Shown: piece by piece, positions 40,694 to 50,100 of the stretch
How positions within the stretch are numbered: the first letter of the stretch is position 1
Layout: each line of letters starts with the position of its first letter
The notes under the pieces: model-generated
What the model was told of the DNA's origin: nothing
The model's input: the letters and a program-made list of their open reading frames with translations, nothing else
Databases searched by the model: none
Translations under genes and position numbers: made by a program
Assembly (NCBI GenBank): GCA_017847885.1
Contig: JAGAUA010000044.1
Coordinates: 62,001-126,000, forward strand
Length of the DNA stretch: 64,000 nt
Reading direction: 5' to 3'
Source: Oscillospiraceae bacterium
GTDB taxonomy: Bacteria; Bacillota; Clostridia; Oscillospirales; Ruminococcaceae

Positions 40694-42622
40694 ATGAAAG
40701 ACGGATTTCTCAGAGTTGCCGCGGCAACTCCCGATATAAAGGTCGCGGACTGCGATCACAACGCAGACGAGATAATCAGACTTGCAAAGGAAGCCTGCAA
40801 AGGCGGCGCTTCCGTTATCGTATTTCCCGAGCTTTGCATTACGGGGTACACCTGCGGCGACCTGTTTTTGCAGAAGGTACTGCTGGACGGCGCAAAAACC
40901 GCTCTTATAAAAATTGCGGCAGAAACCGCGAAATGCAATGCACTTATCGTGGTAGGGCTGCCATTTGAGATGCACGGCAAGCTTTACAACTGCGCTGCTG
41001 CCCTCAATAAAGGCGAGATCATCGGTCTTGTGCCGAAAAAGAATATCCCTGCCTACTCGGAATTTTACGAGGCGCGGCACTTTACCCCTTGGCAAAACGG
41101 CGGGGAGCTTTCCCAAAAAGCAGAAATTGCAGACGGTTTATATACACTGTTCGGGGATATCATCTTTGAGTGCAAAGAAATTCCCGAGCTTGTTGTGGGT
41201 ATTGAGGTCTGCGAGGATCTGTGGGTGCCCGAGCCGCCCTCGGCAAAGCTTGCGATTTCGGGTGCAACTCTCATCTGCAACCCCTCTGCCTCCGACGAGG
41301 TCATCGGCAAGGGCGACTACCGCGTACAGCTTGTGAAATCCCAGTCGGCACGGCTTGTCTGCGGCTATATTTACGCTGACGCAGGCATGGGCGAGTCCAC
41401 CCAAGACCTTGTTTTCTGCGGACACAACCTTATCTGCGAAAACGGCACGGTCATCGGCGAGAGCAGGAAGTTCACCACGGGCATAACCTACGGCGAGATA
41501 GACCTGCACCGTCTTGTGGGCGAGCGCGGAAAGATGAACACCTTCCCCTGCCGCAAAAAAGTCGGCAGCGAAAACTCTTTTGGCGAAGCAGAGTTCTCTA
41601 TCATGCCTAAAAATCTTGATTTGAAGCGCCGCTTTGAGCCTATGCCCTTTGTTCCCACAAACAAGACCGACCTTAACATCCGCTGCGAGGAGATACTCAC
41701 CATGCAGGCAACGGGGCTTGCCACACGTCTGCGGCATATCGGCTGCAAAACTGCGGTAATCGGGCTTTCTGGCGGTCTGGACAGTACTCTCGCGCTGATA
41801 GTTACCGTTCACGCATTTGATATGCTTGCCCTCGACCGCAAGGGTATAACCGCCGTGACAATGCCTTGTTTCGGCACTACCAAGCGCACCAAGAGCAACG
41901 CATACTACCTTGCCGAGGCTTACGGCGTGACCCTTAAAGAGGTGGACATAACTGCCGCCGTCCGCCGCCATTTTGAGGATATCGGTCAGGACGAAGCCGT
42001 TCTCGACGTTACCTTTGAGAACGGTCAGGCACGCGAGCGCACCCAGGTGCTTATGGACATTGCCAACAAGCTTGGCGGCATCGTTATCGGCACGGGCGAC
42101 CTTTCCGAGCTTGCTCTCGGCTGGGCGACCTACAACGGCGACCATATGTCGATGTACGGCGTGAATGCTTCCGTACCGAAAACGCTGGTACGCCACCTCG
42201 TTGCATACGAGAGCGCAAATACCGAAAACGCTAAGCTTGCAGAGGTTCTGAACGACGTACTTGCGACCCCCGTTTCCCCCGAGCTTCTGCCGCCGTCGGA
42301 CGGAGAGATTTCCCAAAAGACCGAGGATATTGTAGGTCCCTACGAGCTGCACGACTATTTCCTGTACTACCTTGTGCGCTGCGGATATCCGCCGAAAAAG
42401 ATACTGCGTATCGCGGAGCAGTCCTTTGAGGGCACTTACAGCAAGGATACCATAAAGAAATGGCTGACGGTTTTCCTGCGCCGCTTCTTCTCACAGCAGT
42501 TCAAGCGCTCATGTCTGCCCGATGGTCCCAAGGTGGGTACAGTTACCCTCTCGCCCCGTGGAGACTGGAGAATGCCCTCCGACGCCTGCGTAAGACTTTG
42601 GCTGGAGGACTTGGAAAAATAA
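40694..42622 (+). CDS. nadE: Glutamine-dependent NAD+ synthetase
   Basis: 642 residues. N-terminal nitrilase-type glutaminase with Glu in FPELCITGY (near 45), Lys in VPKKNIPAYSEF (near 115) and Cys in GIEVCEDLW (near 176). C-terminal synthetase with the PP-loop GLSGGLDSTLAL (near 357). It makes NAD+ from deamido-NAD+ with glutamine as nitrogen source. It starts 34 nt after a consensus -10 and is followed by rsmA after 1 nt. nadB lies at 45347 in a separate unit. Confidence 0.95.
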   Translation: MKDGFLRVAAATPDIKVADCDHNADEIIRLAKEACKGGASVIVFPELCITGYTCGDLFLQKVLLDGAKTALIKIAAETAKCNALIVVGLPFEMHGKLYNCAAALNKGEIIGLVPKKNIPAYSEFYEARHFTPWQNGGELSQKAEIADGLYTLFGDIIFECKEIPELVVGIEVCEDLWVPEPPSAKLAISGATLICNPSASDEVIGKGDYRVQLVKSQSARLVCGYIYADAGMGESTQDLVFCGHNLICENGTVIGESRKFTTGITYGEIDLHRLVGERGKMNTFPCRKKVGSENSFGEAEFSIMPKNLDLKRRFEPMPFVPTNKTDLNIRCEEILTMQATGLATRLRHIGCKTAVIGLSGGLDSTLALIVTVHAFDMLALDRKGITAVTMPCFGTTKRTKSNAYYLAEAYGVTLKEVDITAAVRRHFEDIGQDEAVLDVTFENGQARERTQVLMDIANKLGGIVIGTGDLSELALGWATYNGDHMSMYGVNASVPKTLVRHLVAYESANTENAKLAEVLNDVLATPVSPELLPPSDGEISQKTEDIVGPYELHDYFLYYLVRCGYPPKKILRIAEQSFEGTYSKDTIKKWLTVFLRRFFSQQFKRSCLPDGPKVGTVTLSPRGDWRMPSDACVRLWLEDLEK

Positions 42623-42623
42623 C

Positions 42624-43487
42624 ATGGAAAATTTAACAAACATCAATGTCATAAAGGACATCTTTGAGCGGCACGGCTTTTCGTTCAGCAAGGCGCTGGG
42701 TCAGAACTTTCTTATCAATCCCTCGGTATGCCCCAGAATTGCCGAAATGGGCAACGCCGCCGAGGGCTGGGGCGTGCTTGAGATTGGCACGGGCGTGGGG
42801 GTGCTTACCCATGAGCTTGCAAAGCGGGCGGACAAGGTGGTCGCCGTGGAGATAGACAGCAGGCTTATCCCCATTTTGGAGGAGACTCTTGCGGAGCATG
42901 ACAACGTGACGGTCATTAACGAGGACGTTATGAAAGCCGACCTGAACGCCATAATCAAGGAGCATTTTTCGGGGCTGAAAGTTGCGGTATGCGCCAATTT
43001 GCCCTACTATATCACCTCGCCTATCATCATGATGCTGCTTGAAAGCCGCCTGCCCATTGAATCGGTGACGGTCATGGTGCAGAAGGAAGCAGGAAAGCGA
43101 CTTTGCGCCGAGATGGGTACACGCGATACAGGTGCGGTAACGGCGGCAGTGAGGTACTATGCCGAGCCGAAGCTGCTTTTCAATGTGTCAAGGGGAAGCT
43201 TCATGCCTGCGCCGAATGTGGATTCCTGCGTGATACGCCTTGACGTAAAGAAAGAGCCTGCCGTGAAAACAGAGGACGAGCAGTTCTATTTCCGCGTGGT
43301 AAGGGGCGCATTTTCCCAGCGGAGGAAAAATATGTGCAACAGTCTCTCCTCGGCAATGGGCATACCCAAAAGCGAGGTCGCCGAAGCAATAAGGGCAGCA
43401 GGACTTCCCGAAAGTGTCCGTCCCGAACAGGTGCAGCTTGAGGACTTTGCAAGAGTTGCGAATGAATTGAAAAAACTTTCCGAGTAA
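42624..43487 (+). CDS. rsmA: 16S rRNA dimethyltransferase RsmA (KsgA)
   Basis: 287 residues. KALGQNFLINPSV (near 23), SAM motif VLEIGTGVGVLTHEL (near 48) and catalytic NLPYYITSP (near 124). It dimethylates two adjacent adenines in helix 45, next to the anti-SD end of 16S rRNA. Starts 1 nt after the nadE stop, so translation is coupled. Confidence 0.95.
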   Translation: MENLTNINVIKDIFERHGFSFSKALGQNFLINPSVCPRIAEMGNAAEGWGVLEIGTGVGVLTHELAKRADKVVAVEIDSRLIPILEETLAEHDNVTVINEDVMKADLNAIIKEHFSGLKVAVCANLPYYITSPIIMMLLESRLPIESVTVMVQKEAGKRLCAEMGTRDTGAVTAAVRYYAEPKLLFNVSRGSFMPAPNVDSCVIRLDVKKEPAVKTEDEQFYFRVVRGAFSQRRKNMCNSLSSAMGIPKSEVAEAIRAAGLPESVRPEQVQLEDFARVANELKKLSE

Positions 43488-43554
43488 ATTTGTAGGCTTT
43501 GCACAATTATTGGCAGGAACTTTTTTGCAGTTTCAAAAAAATCACAAAAAACAC

Positions 43555-43583
43555 TTGTATTTATTGATGATATGAGTTATAAT
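43555..43583 (+). promoter_or_regulatory. Promoter of ireB
   Basis: TTGTAT (43555-43560), 17 bp, TATAAT (43578-43583). Confidence 0.75.
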
Positions 43584-43626
43584 ATGTATGCAGTCTAAAT
43601 ATAATTTATGTAAAGGAGTGTTATAA

Positions 43627-43875
43627 ATGAACAACGACCAGACTATGACTTTCTCTGTCTGCGAAGATAAAGAAGTTGAACTCAGAAAAAATCTCATAAC
43701 TATTTATGACGCACTCCGGGAAAAGGGCTATAACCCAATTAACCAGATTGTGGGATATATTCTTTCCGAGGACCCGACGTACATAACCACGTATAATAAC
43801 GCCAGAAGCCTTATTCGGCATATCGACCGCGACGAGCTTTTACAGGTGCTTGTCAAGTCTTATCTGGGTGAATAA
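43627..43875 (+). CDS. ireB: IreB-family regulatory phosphoprotein (UPF0297)
   Basis: 82 residues with the complete family pattern: [10 protein letters not shown], then [19 protein letters not shown], then [12 protein letters not shown] and [13 protein letters not shown]. It is a small substrate of the PASTA kinase IreK in enterococci and affects wall-stress and cephalosporin response. Usually followed by ruvX and a DUF1292 gene; here it is a single gene with own promoter and terminator. Confidence 0.92.
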   Translation: MNNDQTMTFSVCEDKEVELRKNLITIYDALREKGYNPINQIVGYILSEDPTYITTYNNARSLIRHIDRDELLQVLVKSYLGE

Positions 43876-43881
43876 TTATTG

Positions 43882-43920
43882 TGCGTTATGAACGGTTACA
43901 AATTCATAACGCATTTTTTG
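43882..43920 (+). terminator. Terminator of ireB
   Basis: TGCGTTATGAA / TTCATAACGCA followed by TTTTTTG. Confidence 0.9.
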
Positions 43921-44130
43921 TACAAAAAAGCAAAATTGATATTAAATTGTAACCAATATGTAGTTTCATTTCCGTTTGAAATGTGCTAAAATATACTTGT
44001 GATAAATGATACGCTCCTGCGAAAAATAATTGCTGAGGAAAGGGTTTGAAGAGTATTTTTCAAATTGAAAGTTTTTCCTCTCGGACAATGAATTTTTTGC
44101 AAAGACCACAAAACGGCGAAAGGAGTGCAT

Positions 44131-44146
44131 ATTCCCATTTGGGGAT
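44131..44146 (+). promoter_or_regulatory. Hairpin between SD and start codon of the deacetylase
   Basis: ATTCCCATTTGGGGAT sits exactly between AAAGGAG (44119-44125) and the ATG at 44147. Folding it would bring an SD 21 nt away to a normal 5-nt distance. This decides the start in favour of 44147. Confidence 0.5.
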
Positions 44147-44923
44147 ATGGTCATAAGTATGATAAGATCACTTGTTTCTATGGTGCTTGCGCTGTATATG
44201 TCGGCGGCGACTGTCGCTGCAAATGCGGAAATATCAACTCTTGACAGAACTTCCCACGGCTACGGTCAGGGACTTGAGGTGGACGAAAACAACCGCCCCA
44301 CGGGAGCTGCGCTTTTCAACGACCAATACGGCTGTTACGATTGCTACGCAATGCTTGACTCGGATAAGGAGATATACCTTACCTTTGACCAAGGGTACGA
44401 AAACGGCTATACTGCGCCGATTTTGGATACCTTGAAGGAAAAGAACGCCAAGGCGGTCTTCTTTCTGACGGGCGACTATGCAGAGCGCAATGAAGAGCTT
44501 GTAAAGCGCATGATCGACGAGGGACACATTATCGGCAACCACGGCATGAAGCACGCTTCTCTTCCAAAGCTTTCACCCGATGAGGCGAAAAAGGAGATCA
44601 TGACCCTGCATGACCTTGTTAAGGAAAAATACGGGTATGAAATGACCTATTTCCGTCCTCCCTGCGGTGAATATTCGGAGCAGTCAATGGCGGTCTGCCA
44701 AAGTCTGGGGTATAAGACCCTGCTTTGGAGCTTTGCATATGCCGACTGGGACGTAAACAACCAGCCCGAAAAAACCGCAGCATTTGAACGTGTTTCAGGT
44801 GCGGCGCACGGCGGCGGAATATATCTGCTGCACAGCGTTTCCGCAACAAATGCGGAGATACTGCCGCAGGTAATCGACAGCTTTAGAGAGCAGGGCTTTG
44901 AGATAGCTCTCCCGAAAATTTAA
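44147..44923 (+). CDS. Polysaccharide deacetylase, PdaA-like, secreted
   Basis: 258 residues. Signal peptide (LVSMVLALYMSAATVAANA). NodB domain: YLTFDQGYENGYT (catalytic Asp, with Gln for the usual second Asp), HGMKHASLP metal site (GNHGMKH), RPPCGEYS, and the C-terminal LLHS. The Asp-Gln-Gly form is typical of PdaA, which deacetylates N-acetylmuramic acid on the way to spore-cortex lactam. A role in sporulation is possible but not shown. If the ATG at 44159 is used instead, four residues are lost. Confidence 0.88.
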   Translation: MVISMIRSLVSMVLALYMSAATVAANAEISTLDRTSHGYGQGLEVDENNRPTGAALFNDQYGCYDCYAMLDSDKEIYLTFDQGYENGYTAPILDTLKEKNAKAVFFLTGDYAERNEELVKRMIDEGHIIGNHGMKHASLPKLSPDEAKKEIMTLHDLVKEKYGYEMTYFRPPCGEYSEQSMAVCQSLGYKTLLWSFAYADWDVNNQPEKTAAFERVSGAAHGGGIYLLHSVSATNAEILPQVIDSFREQGFEIALPKI

Positions 44924-45012
44924 CTTTGCTTTCATAAGGGATCTGTCCCTTTGATACTCGGTTTATTGATGCAGACAATAAACTTCCGAGACTCCTTGTT
45001 TTATTTGATTTT

Positions 45013-45050
45013 GGCGGAACGGCACTAAACGTTCCGCCGATTTTTTCTTT
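45013..45050 (+). terminator. Terminator of the deacetylase gene
   Basis: GGCGGAACG / CGTTCCGCC with an 8-nt loop, then a long T-rich run. Confidence 0.92.
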
Positions 45051-45074
45051 TACACCTAAAAATCGGGGGTTTTT

Positions 45075-45234
45075 ATACTAATCTTTGACCGTTCTATAGA
45101 CAAAGGCGGCAGATAGAACGCAGCCAATCTAGGAAAGCTACCGCATGCGGGCTGTCGCCTAGCAAGGGAGCTTGACGACGAGTGGATGCGTTATAGCTGA
45201 CGGATTTGTCTACAGGTTGGTTAAAGATTAGTAT
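45075..45234. repeat. MITE-like element, family 3
   Basis: 160 bp with terminal inverted repeats ATACTAATCTTTGACC / GGTTAAAGATTAGTAT (one mismatch). Inside, TAGACAAA pairs with TTTGTCTA near the ends, so it is a fold-back. No ORF. The ends ATACTAAT resemble those of the elements at 46896 and 53249. Confidence 0.7.
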
Positions 45235-45264
45235 TAATCATAATACTATAAATACAGCCAAACC

Positions 45265-45293
45265 TTGATTTATTAACAATTATGTGTTATAAT
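45265..45293 (+). promoter_or_regulatory. Promoter of nadB
   Basis: TTGATT (45265-45270), 17 bp, TATAAT (45288-45293). Confidence 0.8.
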
Positions 45294-45346
45294 TTATTAC
45301 GATTTAACATAAAATTATATTTTCCGTATAAAGGAAGTAATGCCAT

Positions 45347-46807
45347 ATGCAAAAAAATTATGACGTAATTATCGCAGGTACAGGCGCAGGCGGTCTTTAT
45401 TCCGCTATAAACCTGCCAAGCAGCTTAAAGGTGCTTATCATCACAAAGCGCGAGCTTATGCTCTGTAACTCCGCTCTCGCTCAGGGCGGTATCGCCGCGG
45501 TCTACAAGCCCGTTGACGACAGCACCCAGCTTCACACCAACGACACCCTTATCGCAGGCGGCTTCAAAAATAACCCCGATTCGCTGAAAATTCTCGTTAA
45601 CGAAGCTGCTCACGAAATTCAGACTATCATCGACCTTGGCGTGGATTTCGACAAGGACGAAAACGGCGAATACCACCGCACCCTTGAGGGCGGTCACTCG
45701 CGCCGCAGGATCTTCCACAACAAGGACGCTACGGGCTACGAGATAACTCTGAAAATTCTCGAAGCCGTTAAAAAGCTCCCCAACGTGGATATTATGGAAA
45801 ACGCCCTGCTTTGCAGGCTGAAAAAGACCGCAACGGGCTTTTCCGCGGATATTTCCAAGGACGGCGCACATGATACATACAACTGCCGCTGCTTTATTAT
45901 GGCAACGGGCGGTATCGGACGTGTTTACGACTATACCACAAATTCCGCCATCGCAACAGGCGACGGCATTACCCTTGCATATGAAATGGGTGCAAACATC
46001 AAAAATCTTTCCCTTGTTCAGTTCCACCCCACCGCTTTCAACAACAAGCATACCCGTGAGTGCTTCCTTATTTCCGAGGCTGTCCGCGGCGAGGGCGCAT
46101 ACCTTAGAAACTGCAACGGCGAGAGGTTTATGCAGAACTATGACGAGCGTCTGGAGCTTGCTCCGAGAGATGTGGTATCCCACTCCATCGTTACCGAGGG
46201 CAGACGTCTCGACTCGGACGAGTTCTATCTTGACATAACCCACAAGGACCCCGAATTCCTGAAAAATCGTTTTCCCATGATATACTCCCGTCTTCTTGAG
46301 CAAGGCATTGACATGACAAAGGATATGATTCCCATTTACCCCTGTCAGCACTACCTTATGGGCGGCATAAACGTAAACACCAAGGGTATGTCCTCCATAG
46401 AGGGGCTTTACGCGGTAGGCGAGTGCAGCCACACGGGCGTTCACGGCAACAACCGTCTTGCGTCAAACTCGCTGCTTGAAGCACTTGTTTTCGGCAGACA
46501 GGCGGCGGAGGATATTGCTGCAAAGCTTGGCAATACCGAGACCGCTCTTGACAGCCTTGAAAGCGCAGATTTCCCCATAAGCGAAACGGCAGTTCCTATA
46601 CCCCACGGTATCAGAACGGAGATACGGCACATCATGCAGAAGTCGTATTTCGTTATACCCAATATGCAGGAGGCGCTTGCAGGCTTTGAGAGGATATCCG
46701 AGCTGAAGCGTATGCTTGAAGAGGGAGATTTTATCATCGACCAGAACTATGTTGAGGCAAAGTCACTTGCAACGGTAGCGTACCTCATTTTAAAGGAAGT
46801 AATATAA
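45347..46807 (+). CDS. nadB: L-aspartate oxidase
   Basis: 486 residues. FAD-binding GTGAGGLYSAINL at residues 11-23, substrate loop ALAQGGIAAV (near 46), ATGGIGRVY (near 186), HPTAF (near 226), and Arg in GGINVNTKGMSS region. It oxidises aspartate to iminoaspartate for NAD synthesis; fumarate is the expected acceptor in an anaerobe. nadA and nadC are not next to it. SD AAAGGAAG. Confidence 0.93.
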   Translation: MQKNYDVIIAGTGAGGLYSAINLPSSLKVLIITKRELMLCNSALAQGGIAAVYKPVDDSTQLHTNDTLIAGGFKNNPDSLKILVNEAAHEIQTIIDLGVDFDKDENGEYHRTLEGGHSRRRIFHNKDATGYEITLKILEAVKKLPNVDIMENALLCRLKKTATGFSADISKDGAHDTYNCRCFIMATGGIGRVYDYTTNSAIATGDGITLAYEMGANIKNLSLVQFHPTAFNNKHTRECFLISEAVRGEGAYLRNCNGERFMQNYDERLELAPRDVVSHSIVTEGRRLDSDEFYLDITHKDPEFLKNRFPMIYSRLLEQGIDMTKDMIPIYPCQHYLMGGINVNTKGMSSIEGLYAVGECSHTGVHGNNRLASNSLLEALVFGRQAAEDIAAKLGNTETALDSLESADFPISETAVPIPHGIRTEIRHIMQKSYFVIPNMQEALAGFERISELKRMLEEGDFIIDQNYVEAKSLATVAYLILKEVI

Positions 46808-46843
46808 AGATAGGCAACACCGCATAATTATTGCCTTAAAGAT

Positions 46844-46877
46844 AATGACCCGAAAGAAGTTTTTGGGTCATTTTTTG
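46844..46877 (+). terminator. Terminator of nadB
   Basis: AATGACCC / GGGTCATT with a 13-nt loop, then TTTTTTG. Confidence 0.88.
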
Positions 46878-46895
46878 TAAACAGCCTATGCTATA

Positions 46896-47081
46896 ATACT
46901 AATTCCTAATCTCCTTATAGACTTTGTCTATAAGGAGAGCCGCCTGAAAGGCGGCAAGTCAAAACCTGCGGTTTTGACGAAATTAGTATTGAACGGCTTT
47001 CCTGCGGCTTCGCCGCACCCACCGCAAAGCGGTGGGATCAAGCTATAGACAAAGTCTATAGCTTGATTAGGAAATAGTATA
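46896..47081. repeat. MITE-like element, family 2 (multi-hairpin), long copy
   Basis: Ends AATACTAATTCCTAATC / GATTAGGAAATAGTAT. Successive perfect hairpins: CTCCTTATAGAC/GTCTATAAGGAG, GCCGCC/GGCGGC, GTCAAAACC/GGTTTTGAC, then TGCGGC/GCCGCA, CACCGC/GCGGTG and CTATAGAC/GTCTATAG. The first 95 bp match the inverted copy at 53249-53342; the rest is extra. Lies between convergent nadB and carB. Confidence 0.8.
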
Positions 47082-47085
47082 AATT

Positions 47086-47118
47086 AAAGCCTGAGAACCG
47101 CAAAAGTCCTCAGGCTTT
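47086..47118. terminator. Terminator at the carB side
   Basis: AAAGCCTGAG / CTCAGGCTTT with a 13-nt loop; usable on both strands, modest T-run for carB. Confidence 0.75.
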
Positions 47119-47183
47119 ATTATTTCTGTAACGCGCTTGTGCTGCACGCTTTTTGCAAAACTCAACCGCTTTGCAGCACCATA

Positions 47184-50100
47184 TTACGCCTTATCCTTTA
47201 TCTCGCTGTGGAGCTGCTGGAGGGACTTGACGTCGCCCTGACCATGCTCCTTTACATAGTGGATACCCTTTGCGCTTGCCCTTGCCGCGGCAACGGTAGT
47301 CATGTAGGGTATCTTGCCCTTTATGGCAGCCTTACGCAGGTAGCTGTCGTCGTTTACGCTGTCCTTGCCTGCGGGAGAGTTGATGATAAGGTCGATCTGT
47401 CCGTTTGTGACAGCATCGAGGATATTCGGACGTCCCTCGCTGAGCTTCTGTATCTTTTCAGCTTCAATTCCAGCCTTGCGGATAACCTCGTAGGTGTTGC
47501 CCGTAGCAAGGATCTTGAAGCCGTCGTCGGCAAAATACTTTGCAATTTCAGCAATTTCAGCCTTGTCCTTGTTGTTTACCGAGATAAGCACCGTGCCGCT
47601 GAGAGGCAGCGTGGACTGTGAAGCCTCCTGCGCCTTGTAGAATGCCTCGCCATAGTAGGACGAAAGTCCCAGCACCTCGCCTGTGGAGCGCATTTCGGGT
47701 CCGAGTATCGGGTCAACCTCGGGGAACATATTGAAGGGGAACACCGCTTCCTTTACGCCGTAATAAGGGATATCCTGGTCCTTAAGCGCCGCAACGGGAG
47801 AGGGTCTGCCTGTTATCTCCGATGTGATGATGTCGGTGGCGATAGGCACCATTCTTATGTTGCACACCTTGGAAACAAGGGGAACTGTACGTGAAGCACG
47901 GGGGTTTGCTTCAAGAACGTAAACCTTGCCGTTCTCGATAGCGTACTGCATATTCATAAGACCCTTGACGTGCATTTCTTCGGCGATTTTTCTGGTGTAC
48001 TCCTTGATAGTCTTGACATTTTCCTCGCTGATATGAACGGAGGGGATAATGCAGGCGGAGTCGCCCGAGTGAACGCCCGCAAGCTCGATATGCTCCATGA
48101 CCGCAGGAACAAAAGCGTGTTCGCCGTCGCTGATAGCGTCAGCCTCACATTCGAGAGCGTGGTTAAGGAAACGGTCGATAAGGATAGGTCTGTCGGGAGT
48201 AACGTCAACAGCGGCAGCCATGTATTCCGTCATGCTCTCGTCGTCGTAAACAACTTCCATGCCCCGTCCGCCGAGAACGTAGGACGGGCGAACCATAACG
48301 GGGTAACCGATTTTTCCTGCAATTTCAAGTGCTTCCTCAACGGTAGTCGCCATACCCGACTCGGGCATGGGAATTCCAAGCTTGTCCATCATTTCGCGGA
48401 ACAGGTCGCGGTCCTCGGCAAGGTCGATAACGGAAGGAGGCGTACCGAGAATTTTCACGCCGTTTCTTTCAAGCTCGGAGGAAAGATTAAGAGGCGTCTG
48501 ACCGCCAAACTGCGCAATAACGCCTAGCGGCTTTTCCTTCTTGTATATGCTGAGAACGTCCTCAAGTGTAAGAGGCTCGAAATAAAGCTTGTCGGAGGTA
48601 TCATAGTCGGTGGATACCGTTTCGGGGTTGCAGTTAACGATAATCGTCTCAAAGCCAAACTTTTTAAGTGCAAGCGCCGCATGAACGCAGCAGTAGTCGA
48701 ACTCGATACCCTGACCAATACGGTTTGGACCGCCGCCGAGAATCATGATCTTAGGCTTGTCGGTATTGACAGGGTTTTTGTCCTCTGCGTTGTAGGTGGA
48801 GTAGTAGTACGCGCTGTTTTCCGTGCCGCTTACGTGAACGCCTTCCCACGCTTCCTCAATGCCGAGAGCGATGCGGCGGTTGCGTATCTCGTCCTCGGAT
48901 ACGTCAAGTATCTTGCTGAGGTATTTATCCGAGAAGCCGTTCTTTTTAGCGGAAATAAGCCTGTCGTCCGAGGGCATACCTCCTCTGAACGCTGCAAGAG
49001 CCTCTTCCTCCTCAACAAGCTCCTTCATCTGCTGAATGAAGTAGGTCTTTACCTTTGTTATATTGAATATCTCCTCAACGGTCGCACCCTTTCTAAGCGC
49101 CTCGTACATGATAAAGTGACGGTCGCTGGAGGGTGTTATAAGCATCTTGAGAAGCTGTTCCTTGGTTTTGGTGTTGTAATCCTTGGCATAGCCCAGACCG
49201 TATCTGCCTGTTTCAAGGCTGCGGATAGCCTTCTGGAAAGCTTCCTTGTAGGTCTTGCCGATGCTCATTACCTCGCCCACTGCGCGCATCTGAGTACCCA
49301 GCTTGTCCTCGACGCCCTTGAATTTCTCGAACGCCCAGCGTGCAAACTTGATAACAACATAGTCGCCGTCGGGAACGTATTTGTCAAGCGTACCGTACTT
49401 GCCGCAGGGAATATCCTTGAGGGTAAGACCGCAGGCAAGCATAGCGGAAACCAGCGCGATGGGGAAGCCTGTTGCCTTTGAAGCAAGTGCGGAGGAACGC
49501 GATGTTCTGGGGTTTATCTCGATAACCACAACACGGTCGGTAACGGGGTCGTGTGCAAACTGAACGTTGGTGCCGCCCACAACCTGAACGGACTCAACAA
49601 TTCTGTAAGCCTGCTCCTGAAGTCTCTTCTGGCACTCCTCGGAAATTGTGAGCATAGGCGCAGAGCAGAACGAGTCACCCGTATGTACGCCGATAGGGTC
49701 GATGTTTTCGATGAAGCATACAGTTATCATGTTGTTCTCGGAGTCGCGGACGATTTCCAGCTCCAGTTCTTCCCAGCCGAGAATTGATTCCTCAACCAAT
49801 ACCTGTCCCACAAGGCTTGCCTGCAAGCCTCTTGCACAAACGGTTTTCAGCTCTTCCTTGTTGTATACAAGACCGCCGCCTGCACCGCCCATTGTGTATG
49901 CAGGACGGAGAACAACGGGATAGCCCAGCTTGTCGGCAATTGCAAGAGCCTCGTCAACGCTGTACGCAACATCGCTTCTTGCCATTTCTATGCCGATAGC
50001 GTTCATTGATTTCTTGAATTCGATACGGTCCTCGCCGCGCTCAATAGCGTCTATCTGAACGCCGATGACCTTTACACCATATTTATCCAAAATGCCCTTC

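Noticed and set aside
41138..42352. Open frame of 404 codons opposite nadE
   Set aside because: Antisense shadow; nadE motifs are intact on the other strand.
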